This document shows positions 18,983-26,632 of a stretch of DNA of 64,000 nt, in pieces (positions within the stretch are counted from its first letter, which is position 1; each line of letters opens with the position of its first letter). Location: assembly GCA_016793865.1 (NCBI GenBank), contig JAEULJ010000006.1, forward strand, positions 1 through 64,000, written 5' to 3'. The notes below the pieces were generated by a model. The model had not been told where the DNA came from. It ran no database searches and worked only from the letters and a program-made list of their open reading frames with translations. A program made the translations under genes and the position numbers. The stretch comes from Altererythrobacter sp. (GTDB taxonomy: Bacteria; Pseudomonadota; Alphaproteobacteria; Sphingomonadales; Sphingomonadaceae).

Positions 18983-19818
18983 GCTTTCAACCGCTCCGCG
19001 TGCCAGGCCACGTGGTCGGCCATAAAGGTCGAGATGAAATTGTAGGAGTGGTCGTAGCCTTCGTGGAGGCGGATCTCGGCGGGGATACCGGCTGCCTCGC
19101 AGGCTTCCGCCAGCAGATGGGGGCGAAGCTGTTCGACCAGGAACTGGTCCGCCATGCCCTGATCCACCAGCATTCCGGGAAGGCGCGCGCCGTCTTCGAT
19201 CAGGGCCACCGCGTCATATTCGCGCCACGTCGCACGATCGTCGCCCAGATAGCCGCCCAGCGCCTTTTCGCCCCAGGGCACGGCGCCCGGCGCGACAATG
19301 GGCGCAAAGGCGCTGACCGAGCGGAAGCGGCCGGGGTTGCGTAGCGCGATGGTGAGCGCACCGTGGCCGCCCATCGAATGGCCGGTGATGCCCTGGCGGT
19401 CCATGTCGGCGGGAAAATGCTCGCCGATCAGCGCCGGCAGCTCGTCCTCGACATAGCTCCGCATCTGGAAATGCCTGGCCCACGGCTCCTGCGTGGCATC
19501 GACATAGAAGCCCGCGCCCTTGCCGAAATCATAGCCCTCGTCGTCCGGCACATCATCGCCGCGCGGGCTGGTATCCGGAGCCACCAGGATCACCCCGTGC
19601 CGCGCGCAGGCGGCGCGATACTCCCCCTTGTCCATCACATTGGCGTGGGTGCAGGTGAGGCCGGAAAGATACCACAGCACCGGCAGCCTGGCCCCGGGCG
19701 CGTGCTCGGGCACGAACACAGCGAAGGTCATCGGCGTGCCGGTTGCGGTGGAAGCGTGGCGATAAACGCCCTGGGTGCCGCCATGTGCGCGCGCTTGGGA
19801 CAGGGTTTCGATGGTCAC
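18979..19818 (-). CDS. fghA: S-formylglutathione hydrolase
   Basis: This 279-residue serine esterase splits S-formylglutathione to formate and glutathione, the second step of glutathione-dependent formaldehyde detoxification. The nucleophile S148 is in GHSMGGHGAL, the His is in GYDHSYNF, and LSGLTCTHAN forms the oxyanion region. I chose the GTG at 19818 because GGGAG lies 7 bases upstream and the IETLSQARAHGG start is typical. An upstream GTG at 19842 lies inside a repeat element. AdhC, the partner enzyme, is encoded about 1.2 kb away on the same strand. Confidence 0.95.
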   Translation of the reverse strand: MTIETLSQARAHGGTQGVYRHASTATGTPMTFAVFVPEHAPGARLPVLWYLSGLTCTHANVMDKGEYRAACARHGVILVAPDTSPRGDDVPDDEGYDFGKGAGFYVDATQEPWARHFQMRSYVEDELPALIGEHFPADMDRQGITGHSMGGHGALTIALRNPGRFRSVSAFAPIVAPGAVPWGEKALGGYLGDDRATWREYDAVALIEDGARLPGMLVDQGMADQFLVEQLRPHLLAEACEAAGIPAEIRLHEGYDHSYNFISTFMADHVAWHAERLKA

Positions 19819-19843
19819 CGGCAAACTCCCACATCCGCTCACC

Positions 19844-19898
19844 CTGAGCCTGTCGAAGGGTGGCCGCTACCTGTCTGCCGATGCTTCGACAAGCTCGG
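19844..19898. repeat. Sphingomonad-type REP-like hairpin
   Basis: CTGAGCCTGTCGAAG (19844-19858) and CTTCGACAAGCTCGG (19884-19898) form a 15-pair stem that includes two G-U pairs, around a 25-base loop. The core CTTCGACAAGCTC is a widespread intergenic repeat in sphingomonads. This copy lies between fghA and the upstream deacylase gene. An 11-base partial copy (CTTCGACAAGC) is at 17272-17282 between hisC and metX. Confidence 0.65.
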
Positions 19899-19915
19899 CA
19901 TGGAGTGGATCGCGT

Positions 19916-20413
19916 TCAGGACGAAATGGGTATTCCCGCCACCACCGGCTCATGCCCCCAATGCTCCAGCAGCCGTAGGATGTTCGCGCCGGCCAGCCCG
20001 ACCGTGGCGGTGTTGCGAAGCGGGTGGACATTGACGCGGCCCGCACTCGCCAGCGCCTGTTCCAGAACCACCGCCACGCTTCCCGGCGCGGCGTTGATCA
20101 TGGCCAGCGGAGTCACCGAACCCGGCGTGATGCCCAGCAGCCGTTCCATGTCCTGCGCCTTGGCGAAGCTCACGCGCTTGCAGCCAATGACCTGAGGCAG
20201 CGCCTTGAGGTCGACGCGGGCCTGCGCCGGCACCGTCACCAGCCAGAAAACCCCGCCGGCATCCTTAAGGAACAGGTTCTTGCTGTGCGCCCCGGGGATC
20301 GCCGCGTCGAGCGCGCCGCTCTCCGCCACGGTGAAGACCGCGGGGTGCTCATGCTCCTCGAACGGGATGGCGAGCGCGGCGAGATCGGCCCGCAGCCCGC
20401 CCTCGCCGCGCAT
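19916..20413 (-). CDS. YbaK/ProX-type prolyl-tRNA editing (aminoacyl-tRNA deacylase) protein
   Basis: This 165-residue single-domain protein of the YbaK/EbsC fold hydrolyses mischarged tRNA in trans in characterised relatives (ProXp-ala, YbaK). Family features seen are HPAVFTV, HSKNLFLKD, FWLVTVPA and the VTPLAMIN near the substrate pocket. The ATG at 20413 gives a compact domain. It sits 11 bases after the VOC gene on the same strand and probably belongs to the adhC operon transcriptionally. Confidence 0.85.
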   Translation of the reverse strand: MRGEGGLRADLAALAIPFEEHEHPAVFTVAESGALDAAIPGAHSKNLFLKDAGGVFWLVTVPAQARVDLKALPQVIGCKRVSFAKAQDMERLLGITPGSVTPLAMINAAPGSVAVVLEQALASAGRVNVHPLRNTATVGLAGANILRLLEHWGHEPVVAGIPISS

Positions 20414-20424
20414 CGCGCCAACCG

Positions 20425-20820
20425 TCAGACCGGGCGATGGATCGCGCAGAGCTTGTTGCCGCTGGGATCGCGCACATAGGACAGGTGCATCGGACCCAGC
20501 GATCCTTCGCGCAGGCCCGGCGCTTCCTCGATCGACGTACCGCCGTTCGCCAGGGCGACATCGTGGAACTGCTTCACCTGCTCGGGGCTGTCGCATTTGA
20601 AGCCCAGCGTGCTGCCGTTGCCATGCGTGGCGGGCTCGTTGTCGATCGGCTCCGAAATGCCGAAGGTGGCGCCATCGTGCCGGAAGAACACACGCTTGTG
20701 GCCGCTGGCCGCGGTGTTCTCCATCCCCTCGCCCTGGAAGCCGAGCACGCCGAGCACCTTCTCGTAGAACGACTTCGATTTCTCGATGTCGGTGGCGCCC
20801 ACCATCACGTGATTGAACAT
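20425..20820 (-). CDS. VOC (glyoxalase/bleomycin-resistance fold) family protein
   Basis: This 131-residue protein has paired beta-alpha-beta-beta-beta modules, beginning MFNHVMVGATDIEKSKSFYE, with metal-ligand candidates near both ends of the sheet. The ATG at 20820 has a strong GAGGAG site upstream. Similar proteins sit beside adhC/fghA in many alphaproteobacteria, where a role in aldehyde or glutathione-adduct handling is suspected. The reaction is not known from sequence. Confidence 0.85.
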   Translation of the reverse strand: MFNHVMVGATDIEKSKSFYEKVLGVLGFQGEGMENTAASGHKRVFFRHDGATFGISEPIDNEPATHGNGSTLGFKCDSPEQVKQFHDVALANGGTSIEEAPGLREGSLGPMHLSYVRDPSGNKLCAIHRPV

Positions 20821-20833
20821 GGAACTTCTCCTC

Positions 20834-21059
20834 TCATGCGTCGACGGCCACCGCAGCGGTGGCATGATCTCCGGTGTTGGGGTTTTCGGCAGGGTCGAGC
20901 AGCAGCGCGGCTGCCTCGCCCTTGCGGGCGACCGGGCGGTGTTCGGTGCCCGCAGATGAGGGGGCGCACCTCGTGACCCTCGTAGCGGGCAATCATGCGC
21001 GGCGCCCAGTGCTCGGAAAGTCCGGCCAGCTTATCCGCGAAGCCGACCTTCCCCGGCAT
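20834..21059 (-). pseudogene. Decayed cupin-domain gene, middle deleted and frameshifted
   Basis: The ATG at 21059 overlaps the adhC stop (TGATG) and opens a typical cupin N-terminus (FADKLAGLSEHWAPRMIARY). After about 32 residues the similarity stops. The cupin C-terminus resumes in another frame near 20937 (EHRPVARKGEAAALLLDP, then ENPNTGDHA) and ends at a TGA at 20836-20834. The span is 226 bases, not a multiple of three. Intact relatives have about 110-120 residues, so some 120 bases with the metal-binding core are gone. VOC follows 13 bases later with its own ribosome-binding site. Confidence 0.72.
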
Positions 21060-22168
21060 CAGTCGAAAACGACCACGCTGCGGATGCTCTCGCCCGCGTG
21101 CATCAGGTCGAAGCCCTTGTTGATTTCCTCCAGCTTGAGGACGTGGGTGATCATCGGGTCGATCTGGATGCGGCCGTCCATGTACCAGTCGACGATCTTG
21201 GGCACGTCGGTCCGGCCCCGCGCGCCGCCGAATGCCGTGCCGCGCCAGTTGCGCCCGGTCACGAGCTGGAACGGGCGGGTGGAAATCTCCTTGCCCGCTT
21301 CCGCCACGCCGATGACGATGCTGGTGCCCCAGCCCCGGTGGCAACATTCCAGCGCCTGGCGCATCACCTCGGTATTGCCGGTGCAGTCGAAGCTGTAATC
21401 CGCCCCGCCGTCCAGCATGGCGACCAGGGTCGCCACCACATCGTCCACCTCGCGCGGGTTGACGAAATCGGTCATTCCGAAATGTTCGCCCCACAGCTTG
21501 CGTTCGGGATTGATGTCGACGCCGACGATACGGTTCGCGCCGGCCATGCGCGCGCCCTGCACGACGTTGAGCCCGATGCCGCCGAGCCCGAACACCACGA
21601 CATTGTCGCCCACCTGCACCTTGGCGGTGTTGACCACGGCACCCACGCCGGTGGTGACCCCGCAGCCGATGTAGCAGGAGGTGTGGAACGGCGCGTCCTC
21701 GCGGATCTTCGCGACCGCGATTTCCGGCAGCACGGTGAAATTGCTGAAGGTGGAGCAGCCCATGTAGTGATGGATCGGCTGCCCCTTGTAGCTGAAGCGC
21801 GTGGTGCCGTCGGGCATCAGCCCCTTGCCCTGTGTGGCGCGGATCGCGGTGCACAGATTGGTCTTGCCGCTGAGGCATGATTTACACTGGCGGCATTCGG
21901 GAGTGTAGAGCGGGATGACGTGATCGCCCGCCGCCACGCTGGTGACGCCCGGCCCCACCTCGCGCACGATACCCGCGCCTTCGTGGCCGAGCACGCTGGG
22001 GAAGATGCCCTCAGAATCCAGCCCGTCGAGCGTATAGGCATCGGTATGGCAGATGCCGGTCGCCTTGATCTCGACCAGCACTTCGCCCGCCCTGGGGCCT
22101 TCAAGGTCGAGCTCGACGATCTCGAGCGGTTGTTTGGCGGCGAAAGCGACAGCGGCACGGGTTTTCAT
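21059..22168 (-). CDS. adhC: S-(hydroxymethyl)glutathione dehydrogenase / class III alcohol dehydrogenase
   Basis: This 369-residue zinc enzyme oxidises S-hydroxymethylglutathione, formed from formaldehyde and glutathione, with NAD. The catalytic zinc ligands are in [12 protein letters not shown] and GHEGAG. The structural zinc site is [15 protein letters not shown], and the coenzyme loop is [10 protein letters not shown]. The ATG at 22168 gives the standard start MKTRAAVAF. It heads an operon with the cupin remnant, VOC, YbaK-like and fghA genes. Confidence 0.96.
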   Translation of the reverse strand: MKTRAAVAFAAKQPLEIVELDLEGPRAGEVLVEIKATGICHTDAYTLDGLDSEGIFPSVLGHEGAGIVREVGPGVTSVAAGDHVIPLYTPECRQCKSCLSGKTNLCTAIRATQGKGLMPDGTTRFSYKGQPIHHYMGCSTFSNFTVLPEIAVAKIREDAPFHTSCYIGCGVTTGVGAVVNTAKVQVGDNVVVFGLGGIGLNVVQGARMAGANRIVGVDINPERKLWGEHFGMTDFVNPREVDDVVATLVAMLDGGADYSFDCTGNTEVMRQALECCHRGWGTSIVIGVAEAGKEISTRPFQLVTGRNWRGTAFGGARGRTDVPKIVDWYMDGRIQIDPMITHVLKLEEINKGFDLMHAGESIRSVVVFD

Positions 22169-22211
22169 GGAGCTGCGCCTAGGCCGCGTGAGCGGCGGCG
22201 GCAAGCGCGGG

Positions 22212-22239
22212 TTGCCGTTCAGCTTCGCGGCGCTAGAGA
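22212..22239 (+). promoter_or_regulatory. Candidate promoter, leaderless type, for the 22247 gene
   Basis: TTGCCG (22212-22217) and TAGAGA (22234-22239) are separated by 16 bases. The next gene's ATG is only 7 bases beyond the -10 hexamer, so transcription would begin at or next to the start codon. Confidence 0.4.
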
Positions 22240-22246
22240 CCCTGGG

Positions 22247-22606
22247 ATGCCCGCCCTTCTCGCCGCCCTGTCCCTCGCTGCCGCCTCCGCGGCAGCAGCC
22301 CCGGTTGCCGCGCCGCCGGCGCTGACCCCGCCCCAGGCCGAAGCGCTGCGCTGTAGCGTCGTGTTCGCGCTCGCCGCACGGATGCAGGCCGAATCCGCGC
22401 CGCAGGCGGCAGGCTGGCCGCCGCTCGGTACGCGCGGCAAGGAGTACTTCGTGCGCGTCACCGCCCGGCTTATGGACGATACGGGCGCCAGCCGGGAAAC
22501 GCTGGCGGCGCTCGCCAGCCGCGAGGTCGCAGCCTTGCAGGCCGAAGGCGCGATGGCGGCCGCCATGCCGGGATGCCTGGTGCTGCTGGACGCGGCGGGG
22601 CTCTAG
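22247..22606 (+). CDS. Small secreted protein of unknown function
   Basis: I do not recognise this 119-residue protein. It has an N-terminal signal peptide ([18 protein letters not shown], cut near 18-20). The mature part has two Cys (LRCSVVF and PGCLVLL) that could form a disulfide, and is mainly helical and alanine-rich. It is divergent from adhC and followed by another small secreted-protein gene, so both may act in the envelope. Codon use is like the neighbours. It begins 7 bases after a -10-like hexamer. Confidence 0.7.
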   Translation: MPALLAALSLAAASAAAAPVAAPPALTPPQAEALRCSVVFALAARMQAESAPQAAGWPPLGTRGKEYFVRVTARLMDDTGASRETLAALASREVAALQAEGAMAAAMPGCLVLLDAAGL

Positions 22607-22671
22607 GCTTCACCTCGCGTTCAGCGCCGTCCCGCTATCGACGCGCATAGCCTTTGCCGGAAACCCTGCCC

Positions 22672-23100
22672 ATGCGCCGCCTGATTCTCCCCGCCCTGCT
22701 CCTGTCCCTCGCGGCGCCCGCAGCCGCCGGCACCACGCCGGAATCCGAACTCGGCCGCGTCGCCCATGCGATGGGCGATCCGGCCAGCCAGCATGCGATG
22801 GCGCGCGCTATCGGGGCGATGGCGGAAGCCGTGCTCGATCTTCCGCTCGCGCCCATCATGGCACCGATCGCACAGGCGGCTGGCGAGGATCCGCGCACCA
22901 TCGATCCCGATGCCACGCTGCGCCGGATGTCGCCCGCCGCGGGCGATGTTCCGCGCCTGATCGAGCGCCAGCTTCCAGCCGCGATGGGTGCGATGGCGGG
23001 GATGAGCGGCGCCGCTGCGGCCCTCCTGCCGCAGCTTCGTGCGGCGGTCGACCGGGTCCGCGATGCCATGCCGGCGACAGAGCTTGCCGAATTGCCCTGA
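22672..23100 (+). CDS. Small secreted helical protein of unknown function
   Basis: This 142-residue protein has a clear signal peptide (MRRLILPALLLSLAAPAAA, cut near 19). The mature domain has no Cys, and is helical, Ala/Met-rich and probably amphipathic. The ATG at 22672 starts the signal peptide; an ATG 18 bases upstream would add six residues. No domain was recognised. It lies 65 bases after another small secreted-protein gene and before fzlA, all on the same strand. Confidence 0.7.
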   Translation: MRRLILPALLLSLAAPAAAGTTPESELGRVAHAMGDPASQHAMARAIGAMAEAVLDLPLAPIMAPIAQAAGEDPRTIDPDATLRRMSPAAGDVPRLIERQLPAAMGAMAGMSGAAAALLPQLRAAVDRVRDAMPATELAELP

Positions 23101-23169
23101 TCGCGCGTCTAAAACCTCGTCTGCGCTGTGGATTTTGCCGTTGCGATGGGGCACAGGCTTGGTCCACGC

Positions 23170-23841
23170 ATGTGGCAACTCCATCAATTCTCGCTCTGCC
23201 CCTTCAGCCGCAAGGTTCGGCTCGTCATGGGCGAAAAGAATGTCGCCTACGAACTGGTGGAGGCCCGTCCGTGGACCGGGGGGGAGGAACTGGCCAGGCT
23301 CAACCATGCCTGCCGGGTGCCGGTGCTCGCCGATCCCGGCCGCGGCATCGCCCTGGCGGATAGCCAGGCGATCTGTGAATATCTCGAGGAAACGGTGGAA
23401 CGCAGTCCGTTGCTCGCCGGCAGCAGCGCCGCGCGCGCCGAAATCCGCCGCCTCGTCGCGCTGTTCGACGAGGGATTCTATGGCGATGTCACCGGCCCGC
23501 TCCTGCGCGAAAAGATGATGAAGCGCATCGTCACTCGTCAGCCGCCCGATTCGCGAGCCTTGCGCGAGGCGATGAAGGCGGCGCATGAGCATCTCTATTA
23601 TCTCGACTGGCTGATCGACACGCGCAGCTGGCTGGCCGGCCCGATGCTCAGCCTGGCCGACCTCGCCGCCGCGGCGCAGCTCTCGGTGGCCGATTATCTC
23701 GGCGGGATCGACTGGGCCGGGCACGAGCAGACACAGGCCTGGTACGCGGTGTTCAAGAGTCGCCCGAGCTTCCGCCCGCTGCTGCAGGAGCGGATGGAGG
23801 GCATCCACCCCCCCACACATTATGCCCTTGTCGATGCGTGA
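23170..23841 (+). CDS. fzlA: FzlA-type glutathione S-transferase-like cell division protein
   Basis: This 223-residue protein has a thioredoxin-like N-terminal domain (LHQFSLCPFSRKVRLVMGEK) and a helical GST C-terminal domain ending GIHPPTHYALVDA. FzlA in Caulobacter binds FtsZ, curves its filaments and promotes septal wall synthesis, and lacks ordinary GST activity. The assignment rests on my recognition of the conserved ends, not on an alignment. The ATG at 23170 fits homologous starts; a GTG at 23128 would add 14 residues. Confidence 0.8.
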   Translation: MWQLHQFSLCPFSRKVRLVMGEKNVAYELVEARPWTGGEELARLNHACRVPVLADPGRGIALADSQAICEYLEETVERSPLLAGSSAARAEIRRLVALFDEGFYGDVTGPLLREKMMKRIVTRQPPDSRALREAMKAAHEHLYYLDWLIDTRSWLAGPMLSLADLAAAAQLSVADYLGGIDWAGHEQTQAWYAVFKSRPSFRPLLQERMEGIHPPTHYALVDA

Positions 23842-23850
23842 ACGGACCTC

Positions 23851-23881
23851 CGCCGGGTCTTCCCCGGCGCTGTTTCAGCGC
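23851..23881 (+). terminator. Two overlapping hairpins after fzlA, weak terminator or leader structure for msrB
   Basis: CGCCGGG/CCCGGCG (23851-23857 with 23863-23869) and GCGCTG/CAGCGC (23867-23872 with 23876-23881) share bases 23867-23869, so only one can form at a time. There is no run of T after either stem. They could be a weak terminator for fzlA or a structured msrB leader. Confidence 0.35.
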
Positions 23882-23954
23882 TTAGCGTCGAGCGTCTTGG
23901 GGCGGCGGGCGGCCTTGCCGACTCTGCCGGTCCGACGGCATCAGGAGTTATAGG

Positions 23955-24353
23955 ATGACCGAGAAGACCCAGCTCACCGACGCCGAATGGCGCGAGAAAC
24001 TGACGCCTGAGCAGTATCACATCCTGCGCGAACACGGCACCGAGCGCGCTTTCACGGGTGCGCTCAATGCCAACAAGGAGTCGGGCGAATACCATTGCGC
24101 CGGATGCGGGCAGTTGCTGTTCGCCAGCGGCGCCAAATACGACAGCAGATCGGGCTGGCCCAGCTTCACCGCGCCCGCCGAGGGTGATGCCGTCGAGGAA
24201 CACCGCGACGCGAGCCACGGCATGGTCCGCACCGAAGTGCTGTGCTCCCGCTGCCTCGGCCATCTGGGCCATGTCTTTCCCGACGGGCCGGGCGAGAGCG
24301 GCCTGAGATACTGCATCAACTCCGCCGCGCTCGATTTCGAGCCGGATGCCTGA
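23955..24353 (+). CDS. msrB: Peptide-methionine (R)-S-oxide reductase MsrB
   Basis: This 132-residue enzyme reduces methionine-R-sulfoxide in proteins. The structural zinc is held by two CxxC pairs (Cys48/51 and Cys97/100). The catalytic Cys120 is in RYCINS. The motif SGWPSF and [10 protein letters not shown] are present. There is no signal peptide, so it is cytoplasmic. An AGGAG site lies 8 bases before the ATG. The downstream PBP gene begins 5 bases after its stop, so the two genes may be cotranscribed. Confidence 0.97.
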   Translation: MTEKTQLTDAEWREKLTPEQYHILREHGTERAFTGALNANKESGEYHCAGCGQLLFASGAKYDSRSGWPSFTAPAEGDAVEEHRDASHGMVRTEVLCSRCLGHLGHVFPDGPGESGLRYCINSAALDFEPDA

Positions 24354-24358
24354 CCGGA

Positions 24359-26590
24359 ATGGCTGAGGACGCGCCACGCGGGATGGGCAAGCGCGGCGCC
24401 CGGCGCGCCCAGGCCGCGCGCGGCCAGCGTGCCGCCGCGCGCGCCGGCGCCAATAATACCGGCGGCGGTTCGCGCTGGCGCCTGTGGACCAGGCGGATCG
24501 CGATCTGGGGCGGCGCGCTGGCCCTGCTGGGTGCTCTGTTCCTCGGCATCGCGGTCGCCTTCGCGGCGCGCTCGCTCCCCAGCTTCTACCAGCTCAAGGC
24601 CACCCAGGCCGGGCAGACCATCGTGGTGCGCGCGCGCGACGGCAGCGAGATCGCGGAACTCGGCCCCAACTACGGCGAGTGGATCCCCTTCGCTCGGATC
24701 CCCAGGCCGATGAAGGACGCCATGGTCGCGGTGGAGGACCGGCGGTTCTATTCGCACCCCGGCGTCGATCCACTGGGCCTGGCCCGCGCGCTTTATGTCG
24801 CGGTGACCGGCGATGGGCGGGTTTCGGCCACCAGCACCATAACCCAGCAGCTCGCACGCAACGTCTTCCTCAATTCCAACCGCTCGTTCGATCGCAAGCT
24901 GCGCGAAGGCGTGCTGGCGCTGGCGCTGGAAGCCAAGTTCTCCAAGGAGCAGATTCTCGAGCTCTACCTGAACAAGGTCTATTTCGGCGGCGGCGCCTAT
25001 GGCATCGACAGCGCAAGCCGCACCTTCTTCAGCCATCCCGGGACCGAGCTTTCGGTGGCGGAGGCCGCGATCATCGCCGGTATGGTCAAGGCGCCCAGCA
25101 GCTATTCGCCGACCGCCGATATCGATGCCGCCGTGGGCCGCGCCGAGGTGGTGCTCGCGCTGATGCAGGAGCAGGGTTACATCTCCGCAGCGGAGGCCCG
25201 GGTCGATCCCTCGACGGTGAATCTCAAGGCCGAAAAGGCGCAGAACTCCGCCCGCTATTTCACCGATTGGGCGCTGCCCCAGCTCGAGCTCCTGCTGCCC
25301 GAGACGACCGAGCCGATCGAGGTGTGGACGACCATCGATCCCGGGATGCAGCGCGCCGCCACCACCGCCATCGCCACCAATTCCCCGCGCGGGGCGCAGG
25401 GCGCGCTGGTCAGCCTGGACCGCGACGGCGCCGTGCTCGCGCTCGTCGGCGGCACCGATTACGTCAAGACCAACTACAACCGCGCCACCAATGCGCTCCG
25501 CCAGCCGGGCAGCGCCTGGAAGCTGTTCGTCTATCTCGCCGCGCTGGAGGCCGGCTACAAGCCCGACGACCGCGTGGTCGATACCCCGGTCACGATCGAT
25601 GGCTGGAGCCCGCGCAATTCGAGCGGGCGCAATTCGGGCGAGATCGATCTAAGGACGGCCTTCGCCTATTCGATCAACACGGTGGCAGCCCAGCTCGGCA
25701 ACGAGGTCGGCTTCGGCACGGTGGCATCGATGGCGAAGCGCTTCGGCATCACCACCCCGATCAGCACCTATCCCTCGATGGTCCTGGGCTCGAACGAGGT
25801 GCGCCTGATCGACATGACGCGCGCCTTCGCAGCGATCTCCAACAAGGGCGCCTCCGTCGAACCCTATGGCATCGTGCGCGTGACCTCGGCCAGCGGCGCG
25901 GAACTGTACCGGCGCGAACGGCCCAGCTCGATCCAGCTCGTGCCCGATTACGTCGCCGCCGGGATCACCGATCTCCTCCAGACCGCAGTGGCCACCGGCA
26001 CCGGCCGCGCCGCGCAGATCGGGCGGCCGGTCGCGGGCAAGACCGGCACCACATCGTCCAACAAGGACGGCTATTTCGTCGGCTTCTCCAGCGGCATCAC
26101 CACCGGCGTGTGGATGGGCCGCGATGACAGCCGCGTGGTCGCCGGCCTCCAGGGCGGGGCCGCCCCGGCGCGCGCCTTCGCCGCCTATATGCGCTACGCC
26201 GTCGCCAAGCGCCCCGCCGAGGAGTTCGAAACCGCGCTGACCCTGCCCGAATGGCAGCTCGAGCCCGACGACGAGGCGATGCAGGGCGATCCGGAGGATT
26301 ATTACTTCATCGACGAGCAGGGCAATCTGGTCGAGCGCGGCCGGCCCGATCCCGCAGCCGGCGAGGCCGGCGGCACGGAGGGGGTGGGCCGAGGCCGCGA
26401 CCAGCCGGCATTCCCCGTCGAAGGCGAGCAGACCACGGGCGAGGCGACACGCCGCAACGGGCGCCTGGGCGACATGGACCAGGCCGCGAGCGACGATTTC
26501 CTGAACCAGGCGACGGGTGGCGGCGTGGCTCCGCGCCCTGCCGCGCAACCCGCGCGCCCCCGCCCGGCGGCAACCGCGACCCCGCGCTGA
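24359..26590 (+). CDS. Bifunctional class A penicillin-binding protein (PBP1-like)
   Basis: This 743-residue protein polymerises and cross-links peptidoglycan. It has a basic cytoplasmic tail, one membrane helix (about 46-70) and a glycosyltransferase domain (catalytic Glu126 in VAVEDRRFY, then ATSTITQQLARN). The transpeptidase domain has Ser385-x-x-Lys388 (SAWK), Ser438-Ile-Asn440 and Lys561-Thr-Gly563. The acidic and Pro/Ala-rich tail after residue 620 is low complexity. The ATG at 24359 lies 5 bases after the msrB stop. Confidence 0.93.
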   Translation: MAEDAPRGMGKRGARRAQAARGQRAAARAGANNTGGGSRWRLWTRRIAIWGGALALLGALFLGIAVAFAARSLPSFYQLKATQAGQTIVVRARDGSEIAELGPNYGEWIPFARIPRPMKDAMVAVEDRRFYSHPGVDPLGLARALYVAVTGDGRVSATSTITQQLARNVFLNSNRSFDRKLREGVLALALEAKFSKEQILELYLNKVYFGGGAYGIDSASRTFFSHPGTELSVAEAAIIAGMVKAPSSYSPTADIDAAVGRAEVVLALMQEQGYISAAEARVDPSTVNLKAEKAQNSARYFTDWALPQLELLLPETTEPIEVWTTIDPGMQRAATTAIATNSPRGAQGALVSLDRDGAVLALVGGTDYVKTNYNRATNALRQPGSAWKLFVYLAALEAGYKPDDRVVDTPVTIDGWSPRNSSGRNSGEIDLRTAFAYSINTVAAQLGNEVGFGTVASMAKRFGITTPISTYPSMVLGSNEVRLIDMTRAFAAISNKGASVEPYGIVRVTSASGAELYRRERPSSIQLVPDYVAAGITDLLQTAVATGTGRAAQIGRPVAGKTGTTSSNKDGYFVGFSSGITTGVWMGRDDSRVVAGLQGGAAPARAFAAYMRYAVAKRPAEEFETALTLPEWQLEPDDEAMQGDPEDYYFIDEQGNLVERGRPDPAAGEAGGTEGVGRGRDQPAFPVEGEQTTGEATRRNGRLGDMDQAASDDFLNQATGGGVAPRPAAQPARPRPAATATPR

Positions 26591-26632
26591 AGGCAGGTGC
26601 CGTCGTGCCGCCTGCAGGCGGCAGACGGCGTG

